From the NCBI RefSeq assembly GCF_900107675.1, contig NZ_FNRI01000004.1, positions 309,318 through 373,317 of the forward strand: a stretch of DNA of 64,000 bases, in the 5' to 3' direction. Every line of letters begins with the position of its first letter. The first letter of the stretch is position 1. Source of the stretch: Alistipes timonensis JC136 (GTDB lineage: Bacteria > Bacteroidota > Bacteroidia > Bacteroidales > Rikenellaceae). A program made the translations under genes and the position numbers. The notes under the pieces are model-generated. The model was not told where the DNA came from. It worked only from the letters and a program-made list of their open reading frames with translations, and did not search any database. This document shows positions 61,349-64,000 of this stretch, one piece after another.

Positions 61349-61356
61349 TATCTTTG
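61349..61356 (+). promoter_or_regulatory. -7 element of the subtilisin-like gene
   Basis: TATCTTTG, 23 bp before the ATG at 61380. No TTTG is present at the usual -33 spacing. Nothing else is recognisable in 61166-61348. Confidence 0.45.
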
Positions 61357-61379
61357 AAAAATCTAATATTTGATGGATT

Positions 61380-63455
61380 ATGAAGAGATTGCTACTCATC
61401 GGGTGCCTGTTTGCGGCGTTTGCATGTACGAAGGAACCGGCGGAACTCTCCGGCGGCGACTCCGGACCGACCCCCCCCCGGATCGTCGGAACCCCTACTT
61501 CCGGACTGGCCCTGAAAGGGGCGATCTCCATAAAGCTCACGCCCGAAATGGCACAGACCGTTGCAACGGCGCAGGCACAGCTTCCTGCCACCCGCGGCGG
61601 GGCCGTGACGCGTTCGGGCGTCGGTACGATCGACGACCTGCTGAATGAGATCGGCGCGGAGCATTTCGAACGGATCATCACCTATAATCCCGAGTGGGAG
61701 GCTATTTACGATGAGACCGGCATCAACCGTTGGTACAGCGTTTCGTTCGACGAAGACGCCGACCTCGGCCAGATCGGCAGCCGTTTTGCCGCGCTGCCCG
61801 GCGTCGCTGTCGTGGAGTATCAGATCAATCCTCAATATATCCGTCCGATGAGCGTCGGCCCGGTCATCCCGGCTTCCGGAGCTAATCTTCATAAGACGGG
61901 CGAAACGCGCGCTGCGACGACGATGAACGATCCGTTGTTGGATTATCAGTGGCATTTCGATAATCCGGGGCCGGATAGGTATTTCGATCAGCCGAAAGCG
62001 GGTGCCGACATCAATCTGCTCGATGCCTGGCAGCTCTGCACCGGCAGTGAGGATATTATCGTGGCGGTGATCGACGAGCCCGTGCAGACCGACCACCCCG
62101 ATTTGAAGGCCAACATCTGGAGCAATCCGAAAAATTTGCAGGAACACGGCTTCAATTTCTGGGACAACTCTTCGGTGCTCGACTGGAAGACGCCCGCCAA
62201 GGAGGAGGACGGCACGGAGAGCTATGCCGATCACGGGACGCATGTGGCCGGTGTGATCGCCGCCGTGAACAACAACGGACGGGGCGTCTGCGGCATTGCC
62301 GGCGGCCGGAGCAATCAGGGCGGCGTGAAAATCATGTCCTGTCAGATCATGGGGAACAGCGAGGGCGCCCAAACCGGGAATAAAAATATCAAGGCTTTCG
62401 AATATGCCTGGACCAATGGCGCAATAATCGCGCAGAACAGTTGGGGGTATCTCCTTCAAGATAAAGATGGCAATCCGATACCTCCGGAACAATTCGAAAA
62501 TGAATGGAACGGTCAGAATTTCAGCGCGATGCGCGATGCGATCGACACGTTTATCCGGGGAGCGGCGGCCAAGAATCCGGATTCCCCGTTGCAGGGCGGA
62601 CTGGTTATCTTTGCCGCCGGCAATGATGGAGACGTTTATGGGGACGCTGCGATCTATCCGGCAGCTTACAGTCCGATTATCGCCGTCGGTTCGATGGACT
62701 GGGGCTTCCGACCGGCCTACTATACTGATTACGGTTCGTGGGTCGATATCACAGCTCCCGGCGGGGATGCCTATACAGCCCAAAGTGTTATCGACAAGAA
62801 ATATTATACGAACGGGATGGTGATGAGCACCATTCTTTGCGACGATACGATGGATTATCAGGACGGCCGTAAAGACGACGATTATTGGTATGGATACGGC
62901 TTTATGCAGGGGACGTCGATGGCCTGCCCGCACGTCTCGGGCGTGGCGGCGTTGGGGCTTGCCTATGCGGCCCAGAATGGTAAGAAGTACACGCCTTCCG
63001 AGTTCAAAGCGCTGCTGCTGAGTTCTGTTTACGGTATCGACGACTATTTTACGGGTTCAAAAAGGGGGGACGGTGTGATTGTTCCCGATCTCTCTGTTTA
63101 TAAGAATAAGATGGGCGGCGGTTGTATCGATGCTCTGAAACTGCTGCTCGCGATCAAAGGCACTCCGGCCGTGTATGTCAAAACCGGGGAGGCTGTGACG
63201 GTCGATTTCTCCCGTTATTTCGGCGGCGACAAGAGCGTCGTGACATTGGAGAGTACTGCTAAACTTGCTTCTCCTGGCAATCTTGGGCTAAGTTCCGCTT
63301 CGGTGTCGGTCGTAGGAACGAAAATCACGTTCAACTGCCCCAAGACGGGCGCTTCGCTGCTTACGGTCACCGCCAAAGCCGGCGATACGACCATCGAACG
63401 GGAGTTCGCCATCGTCTCTCGGCCCAATCTGGCCGGTAACGGCGGCTGGCTCTAA
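61380..63455 (+). CDS. Subtilisin-family (S8) serine protease lipoprotein with a C9 tract in its linker
   Basis: 691 residues. The lipoprotein signal ends FAAFAC, followed by a linker containing PTPPR whose codons include the C9 tract (61471-61479), in frame at nine. A prodomain-like region (about 95-160, with NRWYSVSFDEDADLGQIGSRFAALPGVAVVEYQ) precedes the catalytic domain: Asp232 in VAVIDEPVQTDHPDL (the usual Thr-Gly after Asp is Glu-Pro), His285 in HGTHVAG, the oxyanion Asn in FAAGNDGD and Ser513 in GTSMACPHVSG. A C-terminal beta domain follows. Likely surface-exposed and active. A loss of frame at the tract would remove the whole enzyme. Confidence 0.9.
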   Translation: MKRLLLIGCLFAAFACTKEPAELSGGDSGPTPPRIVGTPTSGLALKGAISIKLTPEMAQTVATAQAQLPATRGGAVTRSGVGTIDDLLNEIGAEHFERIITYNPEWEAIYDETGINRWYSVSFDEDADLGQIGSRFAALPGVAVVEYQINPQYIRPMSVGPVIPASGANLHKTGETRAATTMNDPLLDYQWHFDNPGPDRYFDQPKAGADINLLDAWQLCTGSEDIIVAVIDEPVQTDHPDLKANIWSNPKNLQEHGFNFWDNSSVLDWKTPAKEEDGTESYADHGTHVAGVIAAVNNNGRGVCGIAGGRSNQGGVKIMSCQIMGNSEGAQTGNKNIKAFEYAWTNGAIIAQNSWGYLLQDKDGNPIPPEQFENEWNGQNFSAMRDAIDTFIRGAAAKNPDSPLQGGLVIFAAGNDGDVYGDAAIYPAAYSPIIAVGSMDWGFRPAYYTDYGSWVDITAPGGDAYTAQSVIDKKYYTNGMVMSTILCDDTMDYQDGRKDDDYWYGYGFMQGTSMACPHVSGVAALGLAYAAQNGKKYTPSEFKALLLSSVYGIDDYFTGSKRGDGVIVPDLSVYKNKMGGGCIDALKLLLAIKGTPAVYVKTGEAVTVDFSRYFGGDKSVVTLESTAKLASPGNLGLSSASVSVVGTKITFNCPKTGASLLTVTAKAGDTTIEREFAIVSRPNLAGNGGWL
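61471..61479. repeat. C9 homopolymer in the protease lipoprotein gene
   Basis: Nine C on the coding strand, about 15 codons after the lipobox Cys, encoding Pro-Pro. A change of one base would shift the frame of the whole protease. Confidence 0.9.
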
Positions 63456-63478
63456 GGGGCCGTCCGTCCGATAGGCTT

Positions 63479-63510
63479 GCGGCGGGTCTTTCGGGACCTG
63501 CCGCTTTTTT
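63479..63510 (+). terminator. Terminator after the protease gene
   Basis: GCGGCGGGTC pairs with GGACCTGCCGC (one G-T pair) and is followed by TTTTTT. Confidence 0.8.
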
Positions 63511-63583
63511 GTCTATTAATATATAGGTGTCGGGGTCTGTTTTGGATAAAATGAATGATTTTTTGAAAAAAGATTCGGATTTA

Positions 63584-63614
63584 TTTGCAGATTCAAAAAA
63601 AGTCGCTACCTTTG
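63584..63614 (+). promoter_or_regulatory. rRNA operon promoter P1
   Basis: TTTG (63584-63587), 19 bases, TACCTTTG (63607-63614), about 300 bp before the 16S gene. Confidence 0.7.
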
Positions 63615-63727
63615 CATCCGCGTTTGAGAAATAACGGTTCTTACAAAGGTTGAAAGTTTACAATAAAGGAGCTGAAAGCCGCGTAAACCGCAAAATTTCA
63701 AAAGATGCAAAAGTTCTTGAAAAAAGA

Positions 63728-63759
63728 TTTGCAGGATTAAAAAAGATGACTTATCTTTG
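63728..63759 (+). promoter_or_regulatory. rRNA operon promoter P2
   Basis: TTTG (63728-63731), 20 bases, TATCTTTG (63752-63759). The leader from here to 63911 is AT-rich and has no gene. Confidence 0.75.
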
Positions 63760-63911
63760 CAGTCCTTTCGCACTACAAAATGCGAGACTTTTTCCAAAAG
63801 GTTCTTTGAATTACTGATATTATTTTGAGAGAAAAATTGTAGTATTTATCTGTCAATTTCCTTTTAAGGATAAACGAATAGTCAGGACTCTAACAAAACA
63901 TTATTTTTTAT

Positions 63912-64000
<89 letters not shown>

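Overview
The window is a roughly 57% GC chromosomal segment from a member of the Bacteroidales, most likely Alistipes (Rikenellaceae). The evidence is the first ~89 bases of a 16S rRNA gene at the right edge, which read like Alistipes; repeated SusC/SusD pairs; Bacteroidetes promoters (TTTG, 19-21 bp, TAnnTTTG); and no Shine-Dalgarno sites. No IS element, prophage or CRISPR array was seen.

Layout. 1-5.9 kb: the 5' part of a SusC-type transporter gene (minus), divergent from a BACON-domain lipoprotein, a Tat-type FAD oxidoreductase and a secreted endonuclease/exonuclease/phosphatase-family lipoprotein. 6-16.8 kb: mostly housekeeping and envelope genes: tRNA-Leu, a COG2509 flavoprotein, two GT2 glycosyltransferases, a Stealth phosphotransferase, two candidate small RNAs with the same 5' module, tRNA-Glu with a decayed copy, XerC-like recombinase plus ribosome hibernation factor, a flavin reductase-like protein and a secreted phosphoesterase. 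16.8-41.8 kb: one 12-gene minus-strand run that looks like a polysaccharide utilization locus (PUL): SSS symporter, FAD oxidoreductase, SusC, SusD, three very large uncharacterised secreted proteins, sialate-O-acetylesterase-like esterase, FAS1-like protein, GH2, GH16 and GH97. A LacI-family regulator lies divergently at its head, followed by an Ig-like/FISUMP surface lipoprotein. 44.7-59 kb: a second SusC/SusD locus on the minus strand, headed by an ECF sigma factor and a FecR anti-sigma factor, with BACON/DUF5689 lipoproteins and a metallophosphoesterase but no recognisable glycoside hydrolase. 59-64 kb: a periplasmic metal-chelate binding protein, tRNA-Leu, lspA, a subtilisin-like lipoprotein and the tandem promoters and start of an rRNA operon.

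Two patterns stand out. First, six runs of exactly nine C (all C on the + strand) lie inside or at the edge of six reading frames: two SusC genes, a glycosyltransferase, an SSS symporter and two lipoproteins. No runs of 7 or 8 were noticed by eye. One SusC is out of frame because of its tract and would be restored by a change of one base. This suggests slipped-strand phase variation of the cell surface, or homopolymer error in the assembly. Second, the PUL promoter and the promoter of the FISUMP lipoprotein carry the same 20-bp direct-repeat site (19/20 identical), in the same orientation and exactly 59 bp from an identical TATATTTG -7 box. That predicts a two-target LacI-family regulon working by activation.

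All functions are inferred by reading protein motifs; no database search was run.
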